Assembly (NCBI GenBank): GCA_035341665.1
Contig: DAOQVR010000010.1
Location: 62,001 to 126,000 of the forward strand
DNA length: 64,000 bases
Direction: 5' to 3'
From: DAOQVR01 sp035341665
GTDB lineage: Bacteria; Chloroflexota; Anaerolineae; JAAYZQ01
Shown: positions 24,335 to 32,663 of the stretch, piece after piece
How positions within the stretch are numbered: the first letter of the stretch is position 1
Layout of the letters: each line of letters starts with the position of its first letter
Position numbers and translations under genes: made by a program
The notes under the pieces: model-generated
What the model saw: only the letters and a program-made list of their open reading frames with translations
The model's database searches: none
Told to the model about the DNA's origin: nothing

Positions 24335-27061
24335 TCAGGCCCTGGCAGCCCGGCGCCGCAGCCATTTCTCGAGCTCGATGACCAGGTAGCCCGCAAGGCC
24401 AGCCAGGAGGATACGGCCCCAGGCCGCCAGATCGATCGGCTCCGTCATCAGGAAGCGGTTCATTGGCGGAAGGTAGGTAAAGAGAAGCTGCAGCAGGAGC
24501 ATACCCCCGATTCCCACGACCAGCCAGCGGTTCGAGAGGATGCCGATGCGGAAGATCGATTGTGTCAGCGAGCGACAGTTGAGAAGATAGAATGTCTCGA
24601 CGGCGACAACGGTATTCACTGCCACGGTACGAGCAGCGGCTACGCTCAAGCCGCGAGACAGCTCCCACTTGTAGAGGCCGAAAGCCCCGGCCAGGATCAG
24701 CACTCCGACGATCAGGATCCGGATCATGAGCTCGGGGCTGAGAAGAGGGGCGCCTGGCGAGCGGGGAGGGCGCTTCATGATACCGGGTTCCTTGAGCTCC
24801 ACCGCGAGGACGAGGCCCAAGACGGCTGTGGTCGTCATGTTGATCCACAGGATATGGATAGGGAGGATGGGCAGAGCCGCACCCAGCGCAAGGGCGAGGA
24901 GGATGATCATGCCCTCGCCGAGGTTGGTGGGAAGCGTCCAGGTGATGATCTTGGTCAGGTTGTCGAAAACACCGCGGCCCTCCTCAACGGCCGCCTCGAT
25001 GGTCGCGAAGTTGTCGTCGGTGAGGACCATGTCTGCCGCCTCTTTGGCCACCTCGGTGCCGGTGATGCCCATGGCGATCCCCACGTTCGACTGCTTGAGC
25101 GCAGGGCCGTCGTTGACCCCATCGCCGGTCATGGCTACCACGTGGCCGCGAGCCTGGAGGGCCTCCACCAGGCGGAGCTTTTGCTCCGGGGAGACGCGGG
25201 CGAAGACACCTGTTTCTTCAGCCGCCTCGATGAGCTGGGTGTCACTGTAGCCGGCGAGGGCGCGCCCGGTGAGGGCGGCCGCCCCGCCGGAGCTCTCGGC
25301 AGCCCCTGCCAACCCCAATTGCCGGCCGATCGCGAGAGCCGTCAGGGCATGGTCGCCGGTGATCATCTTGACCTGGATGCCAGCATCCTGGCAGGCGTGG
25401 ACCGCGGCCATCGCTTCAGGGCGAGGCGGATCGATCATCCCCTGGAGCCCGATCAGCGTCAAGCCCGTCTCGAGGTCTCGGTGAGCAACGTGCTCCGTCC
25501 CGGCCGGCAGCTCTTTTCGGGCGAAAGCCAGGACACGGAGCCCTCGCCGGGCCATGTCATCTGCCATTTCGTGCAGCTCAACGGCCCGGCAGGGTACAGC
25601 TGCCCCCTGGGCGTCCAATGCTCCCCCACAGCGATCCAGCAGCACCTCCGCGGCGCCCTTGACGTAGGCAACCCGAGGCCGGCCGGCGCCCAGATCATGC
25701 AGCGTCGCCATGTACTGGTGCTGTGACTCGAAAGGGAGCGTGTCGAGCCGCGGCGGCAGCGGCACGCTGAGGTGATCGGCCGAGGTCAGCCCGGCCTTGT
25801 GGGCCGAGACCAGCAGGGCGACCTCCGTGGGATCGCCCTGGGCTTTCCAGGTCCCAGCCTCCTCGAGGAGCCGGCTATCGTTGCACAGGAAGCCTGCGGT
25901 CACTACTTCACGTAGCGCGGGCAAATGGTCGAGCGCGACCGCCTGCCCATCCATGCCCAAAACCTGGCCGATTGGGGCGTACCCCGAGCCAGTAACCTCG
26001 TACCATGCGTCAAGGACTCCGATTTGCTGGACGGTCATCTGGTTCTGGGTGAGGGTCCCGGTCTTGTCGGAGCAGATCACTGTAACGCTGCCCAGCGTCT
26101 CGACGGCAGGCAGCTTACGGATGATGGCTCGGCGGCGGGCCATGCGTGAGACCCCGATTGCCAGTGTGACGGTCAGAGCAGCGGGGAGGCCTTCGGGGAT
26201 CATGGCAACGGCGAGGGCGATCCCCGTGGTCAAGGTATCAATCCACGTCTGGCCGCGGAGGATCCCGACCAGGAAAGCAAGCGCCGCCAGTGCCAGGATC
26301 ACATAGAGGATGATCTGACTGAAGCGCGCGATCTTTTGCGTGAGCGGCGTCGCCAGGGTTTCCGCCTGCGAGATGAGGCTCGAGATGCGGCCTACCTCGG
26401 TGCTGTCGCCGATTGCGGTCACCAATCCAACAGCTTGTCCGTAGGTGACCAGCGTAGAGGCGTAGGCCATGTTCCGGCGCTCGGCGAGCACCACGTCGGC
26501 CGAAAGGAGTGCAACTGCGTCCTTTTCGACCGGAACCGACTCGCCGGTGAGAGCGGATTCGGCCACCTGTAGGTCGCGCGACCGTACCAGCCGAACGTCT
26601 GCGGGGACTTTGTCGCCGGCCTTTAGCCATACGACATCGCCCGGAACCAGCTCGGTGGCCGGGACACGCTCTGTCTGGCCCGCGCGCTGCACAGTGGCTT
26701 CGGAGGTCATGGCCTGGGCCAGCGCCTCGATTGCCTTCTCCGCTTTGGATTCCTGGAGGAAGCCAATGATGGCGTTCACCAGGACGACGGCAAAGATGAT
26801 GACTGCGTCGGTGATGTCCTTGAAGACGGCCGTGACGACAGTGGATGCGAGCAGGATGTAGATCAGGGGATTCTTGAATTGAAGGAGAAACCGGAGCAGA
26901 GGGCTCTTGCCCTTGTGGGGCGTGAGGACGTTGGGTCCGAACCGGTCTTGCCGGTGCTTGACGTCAAAGAGATCGAGTCCCCGATCGGTATCGGTCTCCA
27001 GCAGAGCGACAATCTCGTCGACAGGCAAGTGGTGCCAATGTTTGGCAAGCAGAGTCTGCAT
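24335..27061 (-). CDS. P2-type cation-transporting ATPase (Ca2+-type)
   Basis: A 908-residue ion pump. Visible in order: the N-terminal cation ATPase domain, TGES (172-175), PEGLP in the ion-binding helix 4 (289-293), phosphorylated Asp332 in SDKTGTLT, and GDGVNDGPALKQSNVGIAMG with TGTEVAKEAAD. The IPEGLPA motif places it with Ca2+ pumps of the SERCA/PMCA class and related bacterial pumps, rather than K+ or heavy-metal types; the true ion in bacteria is often unproven. AAGGAGG lies upstream of the ATG with a somewhat long spacer. It heads the ATPase-PsiE-gnd operon. Confidence 0.93.
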   Translation of the reverse strand: MQTLLAKHWHHLPVDEIVALLETDTDRGLDLFDVKHRQDRFGPNVLTPHKGKSPLLRFLLQFKNPLIYILLASTVVTAVFKDITDAVIIFAVVLVNAIIGFLQESKAEKAIEALAQAMTSEATVQRAGQTERVPATELVPGDVVWLKAGDKVPADVRLVRSRDLQVAESALTGESVPVEKDAVALLSADVVLAERRNMAYASTLVTYGQAVGLVTAIGDSTEVGRISSLISQAETLATPLTQKIARFSQIILYVILALAALAFLVGILRGQTWIDTLTTGIALAVAMIPEGLPAALTVTLAIGVSRMARRRAIIRKLPAVETLGSVTVICSDKTGTLTQNQMTVQQIGVLDAWYEVTGSGYAPIGQVLGMDGQAVALDHLPALREVVTAGFLCNDSRLLEEAGTWKAQGDPTEVALLVSAHKAGLTSADHLSVPLPPRLDTLPFESQHQYMATLHDLGAGRPRVAYVKGAAEVLLDRCGGALDAQGAAVPCRAVELHEMADDMARRGLRVLAFARKELPAGTEHVAHRDLETGLTLIGLQGMIDPPRPEAMAAVHACQDAGIQVKMITGDHALTALAIGRQLGLAGAAESSGGAAALTGRALAGYSDTQLIEAAEETGVFARVSPEQKLRLVEALQARGHVVAMTGDGVNDGPALKQSNVGIAMGITGTEVAKEAADMVLTDDNFATIEAAVEEGRGVFDNLTKIITWTLPTNLGEGMIILLALALGAALPILPIHILWINMTTTAVLGLVLAVELKEPGIMKRPPRSPGAPLLSPELMIRILIVGVLILAGAFGLYKWELSRGLSVAAARTVAVNTVVAVETFYLLNCRSLTQSIFRIGILSNRWLVVGIGGMLLLQLLFTYLPPMNRFLMTEPIDLAAWGRILLAGLAGYLVIELEKWLRRRAARA

Positions 27062-27087
27062 GCCTCAATCCCTCCTTGAGCGCAGGC

Positions 27088-27116
27088 ATTGTATTCAGAA
27101 CCAGCAGGGGCGTCAA
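27088..27116 (-). promoter_or_regulatory. promoter of the ATPase-PsiE-gnd operon
   Basis: On the minus strand, TTGACG, a 17-base spacer and TACAAT, about 27 bases from the ATPase start codon. This is one of the best promoter matches in the window. Confidence 0.65.
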
Positions 27117-27169
27117 CCCGCCGGCAGGGCCGCGGCACGGCCCAGTCAGGGTCGCCCGGCAGGCCGCAG

Positions 27170-27325
27170 GAACGGGCACAAGGCCCTACACTACGGCCGC
27201 CGGAACCCGAGAACGGGCACAAGGCCCTACACTACGGCCGCCGGAACCCGAGAACGGGCACAAGGCCCTCGGCTACGGCCGCCGGAACCCGAGAACGGGC
27301 ACAAGGCCCTACACTACGGCCGCCG
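27170..27325. repeat. tandem repeat array C (41-bp unit, 4 copies)
   Basis: Four near-identical 41-base units with core GGGCACAAGGCCCTACACTA and the spacer GGCCGCCGGAACCCGAGA. One unit has CTCGGCTACG in place of CTACACTACG. The last unit merges with the 3' end of the PlsY-like gene. Confidence 0.9.
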
Positions 27326-28063
27326 GCGCCGGAGAAACGACCGTATGGTCTCTACGACCTCGTCGGTGGGCAGGGCATCGGCCATCTGCCCATCAAGGCG
27401 GGTCTCGACCTGCACCTTGCGGGCGGCCGCATACGCCTGATAGTTCCCCTCGCGGCGCAGGCGCCGGTGCTCCCTCAGATCTGGCCAGAGGGAGACCCAG
27501 TAGATCACAGCCATTGCCACGACGTAGGCAAGCTCTGCCCAGCCGCGGCCGCGCAACAGGACCCAGGGGATCATGAACACCACGTAGATGCCGGTCCCGA
27601 CGAGCGCGTCCTTGAACACCGTGCCTACGGCAAGCCCCAACACATTGGTGACCAAGACGCCGAGCCAGTCGAGCACCAGCATGCCACCGGTGACCGGCGA
27701 CAGCCCTCGCCCTCCTTTGAACCGGTGCCACACAGGCCAAATGTGCCCCACGGTCGCCATGCCGGCTGCGAGCAGGTAGTAGGGCGCATCGGGCTGCCAG
27801 AGCCGGAAAGCGAGGGCAGGCAGGGCCGCCTTGAGCACATCGAGGATGGCGGTCAGGCAGCCGTACTGCCGGCCCACGTGGTATCCCACACTGGAGGCAG
27901 TGGCAGCGTCTGCCTCGAAATGGATGGCGGTCCCCGGCACCGTCACTTTGAGCCGGCTGATGTCCTGCCCGGGTGCCACGGCCCGCGCGACCAGGCGGGC
28001 AAAGGAGATAGAGCCGAGAAGGTAGCCAACCACTGCTGCCAGGAATGCAGTCGCCCAGCTCAT
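27314..28063 (-). CDS. divergent PlsY-like glycerol-3-phosphate acyltransferase
   Basis: A 249-residue membrane protein related to PlsY, which acylates glycerol 3-phosphate from acyl-phosphate made by PlsX (present at 45175-46197). Recognised parts are GYLLGSISFARL at the N-terminus, LDVLKAALP, and GHIWPVWHRFKGGRG. The usual GSGNxGATN motif is missing; instead there is DISRLKVTVPGTAIHF and about fifteen more residues. The protein is also longer than the usual 200 residues because of a C-terminal cytoplasmic tail. The ATG at 28063 has GAGGA upstream. It lies 14 bp after a PEP-synthase-like gene. A paralogue with another role is possible. Confidence 0.75.
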   Translation of the reverse strand: MSWATAFLAAVVGYLLGSISFARLVARAVAPGQDISRLKVTVPGTAIHFEADAATASSVGYHVGRQYGCLTAILDVLKAALPALAFRLWQPDAPYYLLAAGMATVGHIWPVWHRFKGGRGLSPVTGGMLVLDWLGVLVTNVLGLAVGTVFKDALVGTGIYVVFMIPWVLLRGRGWAELAYVVAMAVIYWVSLWPDLREHRRLRREGNYQAYAAARKVQVETRLDGQMADALPTDEVVETIRSFLRRRRP

Positions 28064-28077
28064 AGGTGTCTTCCTCT

Positions 28078-30471
28078 CTAGAGAGAATCGGATGGCGCTA
28101 GTTGGTCTGCCTCGCCGCCCGCGCCAGGCGCAGGTGGCTCGTGGACCCGCACTTGGCCGTGGTACCCATCCACGGTGACGATCTTGTGATCCAAGACCTG
28201 GCATGCACCGAGCACTGAGACCACGGCCGGGATGCCGTACTCCCGGGCGATGATCGAGCTGTGAGACAAGATCCCGCCCGACTCGGCAACCACTGCGCCT
28301 GCCTTGGCAAAGAGTGGTGTCCAGCCAACGTCTGAGTAGGGGATCACGAGGACGTCTCCGCTCTCCATCAGACCCAGGTCCTCGATCCCCCGCAGGACCT
28401 TGGCCGGCCCCGTGTAATGGCCACGGGAGGTTGGGATACCCTGCAGCGTCGAGCCCACACCGGTATCTACGGGCGGTGCCACCTCTCCGTAGATGGTCTC
28501 AGGCGGTTGGATGTCGCGGACTCTCTCTATCTCGGCCTTGCGCCGGGCAACCAGCTCCTGGGGGCGGTCAGGGTGAGTGCCGCCGCGTACAATGCCCCGC
28601 ACTTCGTCGAGGTAGAGGTAGAAGATGTCCTCTCTGTCGTCGAGGAGGCCTCTCCGGACGAGCCGGTCACCCAGGGCGAGGAAGTAAGGCCGGAGACGGC
28701 CGTAGCCGTAGGTGTACAGCGAGCTGACTGCCTCCCGGTGCAGGCGATAGCGGCGGGCACGCTGGTAGAAGGGGCGTGCCACCGACCGGCGCACAGCCGG
28801 CAGGTCCAGGCTCTCGAACCGCTGCGGGCGGCGCTGCCGAGCACCCACCGGCGTCTGAGCAGCCGCCATTCTGAGGACCAGATCAGGCCTCTCCCGCCAG
28901 GGTGTGGCCGAAAAGTCGTTCCCACTGTCACTGAGATGGCCAAAGTGCTCCAGAAAAGAGATGACCTCCTTCAGAAAAGGGGCAGCCTCAGGCCGGTACG
29001 CCAAGTCGTCCATCAGGCCTCCGGCGACGAGTGCCTGCACGTCCGGAGCGAGGGCATGATAGTGCTCGTGGAGGCGGGCCAGGTGGAGGTTGGGATCGAA
29101 TTGCTCCATTTCCGGCATGCCGCCGGTCAGATCCAATGCCTCGAAATCCACTCCGGCCTTGACGAGCTGGCCCTTCAGCAGGCGGCTGTAGAGCATCGCC
29201 ATCAGCGGGACGACGATGTTGTAGTAGGCGGCTTCTTGTGCCAGTCCATAGTTGCGGTCGACGGCCTCAAGGAGACCGACCTCGCTGACCTGGTGGAGCG
29301 GACCATCTGGCAGAGCAGCAAACCCTGCCCGTGCCGCCGGCAGGTAGGACTGAACCCTGCGCTCAATGCGCACCTTGTCGGCCGCGAAACGCAGCATCTT
29401 GGGCAGAAGCGCGTAGGTCTTGGCGCCCGGTCGGAAGGTGGGCTTCTCGGGCCCTTCCAGCTCGAGGCCCAGCAATAGCTCGAGTGACTCGCGAGGCATG
29501 CCCAGCATCTCAAAGATCTGACCGATGGCCCCCATGTTGAAATAGGCACGGTAGTGAAAGTGACCGGCCAAGGTCAGTGGGTCGAGGCCGTTGTGCCCGA
29601 TCAGCTCGGTGAAGAGGCGTACCCATGCCCCGTTAACCAGGGGCACATTGACCGACCATATGAGCGGCTTGATGATCCCTGGAAGGAACTCCCTCGGAAT
29701 TCGATGCGAGTAGATAGGCACGTCGAGCGCCGTGATCTCCCGGGCCTGGACCCAGTGGAGGGCCGTCCCATCGTATACCCATTCGAGGTCGACGGGTTTG
29801 CCGAAGGCCTTGGCGATGGCCTTGGTACCGCGGACTACCTGCTCGATCAGCGCCAGGGGGATGTCGTCCCCCTGCGGTTTCTGAAGCCAGGCGCCCCACT
29901 TGCTGATCCAGCGCTGTGGGCTGACCCCCGACTGTACCAAAGCGACGCCACTGCCGGGGACTGCCTCCACGACCACCTCGTCCAGCCCTGTCATGGGGTT
30001 CCTACTGAAGGAAACCCCAGACACCACGGGCTTCACCATCTCCTGGAGCACCACAGCCATCCTCACATAGCCGGATGGGGTGCCATGGTGCTCGAGGTAG
30101 GCTCCCACGTCCCCAGAGTGCGCGCTCTTCCACACCGACTCGATCGACGCCAGGATGGCATCCGGCCCGCGGACGTCCAAGTAGGAGCTGAACTGCCCAG
30201 CAAAGGAGTGCCGCGAGTCATCCTCCAGGTTCGCCGAGGAGCGAACCGCGTAGGCACGCCCGGCCGCGAGGCGTTCTGCCACCTCGGAGCGCAGTCTGCC
30301 CAGGGTGGAAGGGCCTGCGGACAGGTAGTCAAGGTGCGCGTCCCAGGTGCAAACCCAGCTGGGCGGCACGGGGAACTTGTGGCGAATGAGGAAGCGCAGA
30401 TTCGCGGCCTTCCTGCCTATGGCTGCCGGAAGCTTTGGCTCTTTCAGGTCATAGAGATAACGGGTTTGCAT
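28078..30471 (-). CDS. PEP-synthase/pyruvate phosphate dikinase-like protein
   Basis: A 797-residue protein. The N-terminal ATP-grasp part (about 1-260) has GRKAANL, VRSSANLEDDSRHSFAGQF and SGVSFSRNPMTG, as in PEP synthases. The C-terminal mobile domain carries the phosphorylated His737 in GGILSHSSIIAREYGIPAV. The middle 400 residues do not resemble the TIM-barrel of PPDK; this layout (ATP-grasp, unique middle, His domain) resembles rifampicin phosphotransferase and its uncharacterised relatives, so it may phosphorylate a small molecule rather than pyruvate. The start at 30471 is favoured over 30483, where the SD directly abuts the ATG. Probably co-transcribed with the PlsY-like gene. Confidence 0.8.
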   Translation of the reverse strand: MQTRYLYDLKEPKLPAAIGRKAANLRFLIRHKFPVPPSWVCTWDAHLDYLSAGPSTLGRLRSEVAERLAAGRAYAVRSSANLEDDSRHSFAGQFSSYLDVRGPDAILASIESVWKSAHSGDVGAYLEHHGTPSGYVRMAVVLQEMVKPVVSGVSFSRNPMTGLDEVVVEAVPGSGVALVQSGVSPQRWISKWGAWLQKPQGDDIPLALIEQVVRGTKAIAKAFGKPVDLEWVYDGTALHWVQAREITALDVPIYSHRIPREFLPGIIKPLIWSVNVPLVNGAWVRLFTELIGHNGLDPLTLAGHFHYRAYFNMGAIGQIFEMLGMPRESLELLLGLELEGPEKPTFRPGAKTYALLPKMLRFAADKVRIERRVQSYLPAARAGFAALPDGPLHQVSEVGLLEAVDRNYGLAQEAAYYNIVVPLMAMLYSRLLKGQLVKAGVDFEALDLTGGMPEMEQFDPNLHLARLHEHYHALAPDVQALVAGGLMDDLAYRPEAAPFLKEVISFLEHFGHLSDSGNDFSATPWRERPDLVLRMAAAQTPVGARQRRPQRFESLDLPAVRRSVARPFYQRARRYRLHREAVSSLYTYGYGRLRPYFLALGDRLVRRGLLDDREDIFYLYLDEVRGIVRGGTHPDRPQELVARRKAEIERVRDIQPPETIYGEVAPPVDTGVGSTLQGIPTSRGHYTGPAKVLRGIEDLGLMESGDVLVIPYSDVGWTPLFAKAGAVVAESGGILSHSSIIAREYGIPAVVSVLGACQVLDHKIVTVDGYHGQVRVHEPPAPGAGGEADQLAPSDSL

Positions 30472-30513
30472 GCCCAATAGCATCCTTCTTTACGCGGGGA
30501 CACCGAATGGCAC

Positions 30514-30543
30514 ATTATACTTGACACCTGGCTTCCCAGCCAA
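30514..30543 (-). promoter_or_regulatory. promoter of the PEP-synthase-like/PlsY operon
   Basis: On the minus strand, TTGGCT, an 18-base spacer and a perfect TATAAT, about 40 bases before the start codon. Confidence 0.6.
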
Positions 30544-30624
30544 ATCGAGCGACCCTCCACTCGGCGAAGACGCCGCAGGCGATGGACCCAGCCGGCGATG
30601 GTGCGGACATGCGCGACAGCCAGC

Positions 30625-30653
30625 TTGACGAAGTGCACGGCGGGGGGTAAAAT
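30625..30653 (+). promoter_or_regulatory. promoter of the NifS-like/DUF3343 operon
   Basis: TTGACG, a 17-base spacer and TAAAAT. The predicted start point is near 30660, which leaves an ATG at 30665 almost leaderless and supports the start at 30719. Confidence 0.65.
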
Positions 30654-30718
30654 CATTAAGTTCTATGGTACGCATAGCTATAGGTTATGGCTTGTCGGGG
30701 CCGATCCCACGGGGACGC

Positions 30719-31873
30719 ATGATCTACTTTGACAACGCAGCCACCACGTGGCCCAAGCCGGCCTGTGTGGCAGAGGCAATGCTTCACTTCCTCGAGCACG
30801 TCGGGGCCAATCCTGGCCGGGCTGGCCATCGCCTGGCGGTGGAGGCGGCCCGCGTCGTCTATGCTGCGCGGGAGGCGGTGGCGGAGCTTTTCCACGCGCC
30901 CGATCCGCTGCGGGTGGTCTTTGGCGCGAACGCAACGGAGGCTCTCAACCTGGCCATGCGAGGGCTCCTGGTCCCCGGCGACCACGTCATTACCAGCAGC
31001 ATGGAGCACAACTCGGTCATGCGGCCGCTGCGCGCCCTCGAGCGGCAGGGTGTTGGGCTCACGATTGCCCGCTGCACTCCCACGGGCGCCCTGGACGTGA
31101 AGGCAGTCGAGGCCGAAATCCGGCCGGAGACGCGGATGATCGTCCTCAACCATGCCTCTAACGTCGTGGGCACCCTCCTGCCGGTGGCTGAGGTTGGAGG
31201 GATCGCGCGCCGGCACGGCCTGCTCCTGTTGGTGGATGCGGCGCAGACGGCCGGCGCGTACCCGATTGACGTGCAGGCGGACGCGATCGACCTGCTGGCC
31301 TTTACGGGACACAAGTCGCTGTACGGGCCGATGGGCACCGGTGGGCTGGTGGTCGGCGAGAGGGTAAGGGCCGCACTCCTGAATCCCCTCAAACGCGGCG
31401 GCACCGGCAGCCGATCGGAGCGGGAGGAACAGCCGGACTTTTTGCCCGACGCCTGCGAGAGCGGCACACCGAACGCCGTCGGTCTGGCGGGGCTGTGTGC
31501 CGGGGTCGGGTGGGTGCTGGAGCAGGGCGTGGAGGCGATCCGCGCGCACGAGGTGGCGCTCGCCCAGCAGCTGATCGATGGGCTGCGGGCGATCGAGGGT
31601 GTCACAGTGTACGGCGGCCTCGACGCAGCACGCCAGACGGCGACCGTCTCGTTCAACATCGAGGGCATGGAGCCCTCGGAAGCGGGCCTGCGGCTGGACG
31701 AGGAGCAGGAGATCCTCTGCCGCGTTGGCCTGCACTGCGCCCCTGCCGCCCACAAGACACTGGGCACGTTTCCAGGCGGCAGCGTGCGCTTTGGGCTGGC
31801 GGCGACGAGCACTCTCACAGAGGTGCAGGCAGGCGTCGATGCCGTTCGACGGCTCGCCGGGCGACCAGCGTGA
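30719..31873 (+). CDS. NifS-like cysteine desulfurase family protein
   Basis: A 384-residue class V aminotransferase-fold PLP enzyme that starts MIYFDNAATTWPKP. PLP binds Lys199 in AFTGHKSLYG; a cysteine at 340 in GLHCAPAAHKTLG is the likely persulfide carrier. These features mark the group often annotated as cysteine desulfurase family protein (the EF2568-like subgroup), distinct from IscS and SufS. Its stop codon overlaps the GTG start of a DUF3343 gene by four bases, a pairing that in other bacteria goes with selenium or labile sulfur metabolism. No selD or selenium-dependent hydroxylase is in the window. An ATG at 30665 is possible but less likely. Confidence 0.9.
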   Translation: MIYFDNAATTWPKPACVAEAMLHFLEHVGANPGRAGHRLAVEAARVVYAAREAVAELFHAPDPLRVVFGANATEALNLAMRGLLVPGDHVITSSMEHNSVMRPLRALERQGVGLTIARCTPTGALDVKAVEAEIRPETRMIVLNHASNVVGTLLPVAEVGGIARRHGLLLLVDAAQTAGAYPIDVQADAIDLLAFTGHKSLYGPMGTGGLVVGERVRAALLNPLKRGGTGSRSEREEQPDFLPDACESGTPNAVGLAGLCAGVGWVLEQGVEAIRAHEVALAQQLIDGLRAIEGVTVYGGLDAARQTATVSFNIEGMEPSEAGLRLDEEQEILCRVGLHCAPAAHKTLGTFPGGSVRFGLAATSTLTEVQAGVDAVRRLAGRPA

Positions 31874-32097
31874 ATGAGCCCGAGTACGCCATCCTCCTGG
31901 TCCACTCCACCAGCCATGCCATTCGCGCGGAGAGGCTGCTGCTCGACCGCGGCATCGCCTGCAAGATGATCCCCGTCCCTCGCCACATCAGCTCCGACTG
32001 CGGCGTGTGCGTCCGCGTTCTGCACCAGGATATGGACGCCGCACGGTGCGCCCTGGAGGCAGCCGGGGTTGACATAGAGGCCGTGCACACAGCCTGA
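31870..32097 (+). CDS. DUF3343 Se/S-carrier-like protein
   Basis: A 75-residue protein starting at GTG, coupled to the preceding gene by a GTGA overlap. The sequence EYAILLVHSTSHAIRAERLL and the SSDCGVCVRV motif (Cys44 and Cys47, plus Cys31) match DUF3343, described as a putative Se/S carrier. It may accept the persulfide or selenopersulfide sulfur/selenium atom from the NifS-like partner and pass it to a target enzyme. The length is typical of the family. No further gene in the operon is clear. Confidence 0.8.
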   Translation: MNEPEYAILLVHSTSHAIRAERLLLDRGIACKMIPVPRHISSDCGVCVRVLHQDMDAARCALEAAGVDIEAVHTA

Positions 32098-32235
32098 GGC
32101 AGAGGGCAGCGACCGAGCGGTGCGCCCCAGGTTTTGCGGGCCAGCCGGCGACCCGTTCCTTCGTCTGTGGCCTCCCCGTCACACTGCCCAGTCCTGCCAG
32201 CCAAACGCCCCCGCACGTACCCTTTTGGGCCTCAA

Positions 32236-32253
32236 ATCCCCCAGGTGGGGGAT
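32236..32253 (+). terminator. short hairpin after the DUF3343 gene
   Basis: ATCCCCC and GGGGGAT flank AGGT, giving a 7-bp stem. Its 3' arm overlaps the -35 region of the promoter-like element at 32252-32281, so it could be either a terminator or part of a promoter structure. Confidence 0.35.
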
Positions 32254-32281
32254 GACGTTTCCCCAAATCTCGCACTATAAG
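32252..32281 (+). promoter_or_regulatory. putative promoter of the 57-residue gene
   Basis: ATGACG, an 18-base spacer and TATAAG, with GGGGG just before. The layout matches the element at 3553-3582. Confidence 0.4.
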
Positions 32282-32358
32282 AGAGTGTAGGAGGCACTCG
32301 ATCGGGATCGGCCGGTCGATTGCACGGACGAAGGGAAGCTGCGAGAGGAGTCGGAGAA

Positions 32359-32532
32359 ATGAAATACAGGGTACACCGGTTCGACCTTAGGATGACGGCC
32401 GACCAAAGCAGGCTGGAGCAGTTCCTGAACAGCTTGGAGGGTGAGGTTGTGGCGATCATCCCAAACGTGACGATGTCGTTCTTCTGGGTCCACCGCGTGG
32501 ATTTTGTCCTCATCGTGGAGAGGCTGCGCTAG
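32359..32532 (+). CDS. small conserved-looking hypothetical protein (57 residues)
   Basis: Reads MKYRVHRFDLRMTADQSR, then LEQFLNSLEGEVVAIIPNV, and ends VDFVLIVERLR. GAGGAG and GGAG lie before the ATG. The pattern of alternating charged and hydrophobic residues suggests a small mixed alpha/beta fold, perhaps a dimer. No membrane segment or known motif; I do not assign a function. It stands alone between the DUF3343 gene and a DUF333 lipoprotein gene. Confidence 0.6.
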   Translation: MKYRVHRFDLRMTADQSRLEQFLNSLEGEVVAIIPNVTMSFFWVHRVDFVLIVERLR

Positions 32533-32663
32533 GGAAGCGCAGAGAGGGGTGGACCTGGCCGCGATGGAACCTCCGGGAGCGGGCTGTCGTCTGTAGTTGT
32601 GAGGAAGGTGCCCGGCAGAAGCACGGAGCTCGCACGAGGCCGGGACAAGAGGAGGGAGAGGAA

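Noticed and set aside
8005..27325. CRISPR-like arrays in the three repeat regions
   Set aside because: Between cores the sequence is the same within an array rather than unique; no cas gene is in the window.
27089..28081. 330-residue plus-strand frame over array C and the PlsY-like gene
   Set aside because: Half of it is repeat translation and the rest is antisense to a gene with clear family motifs.
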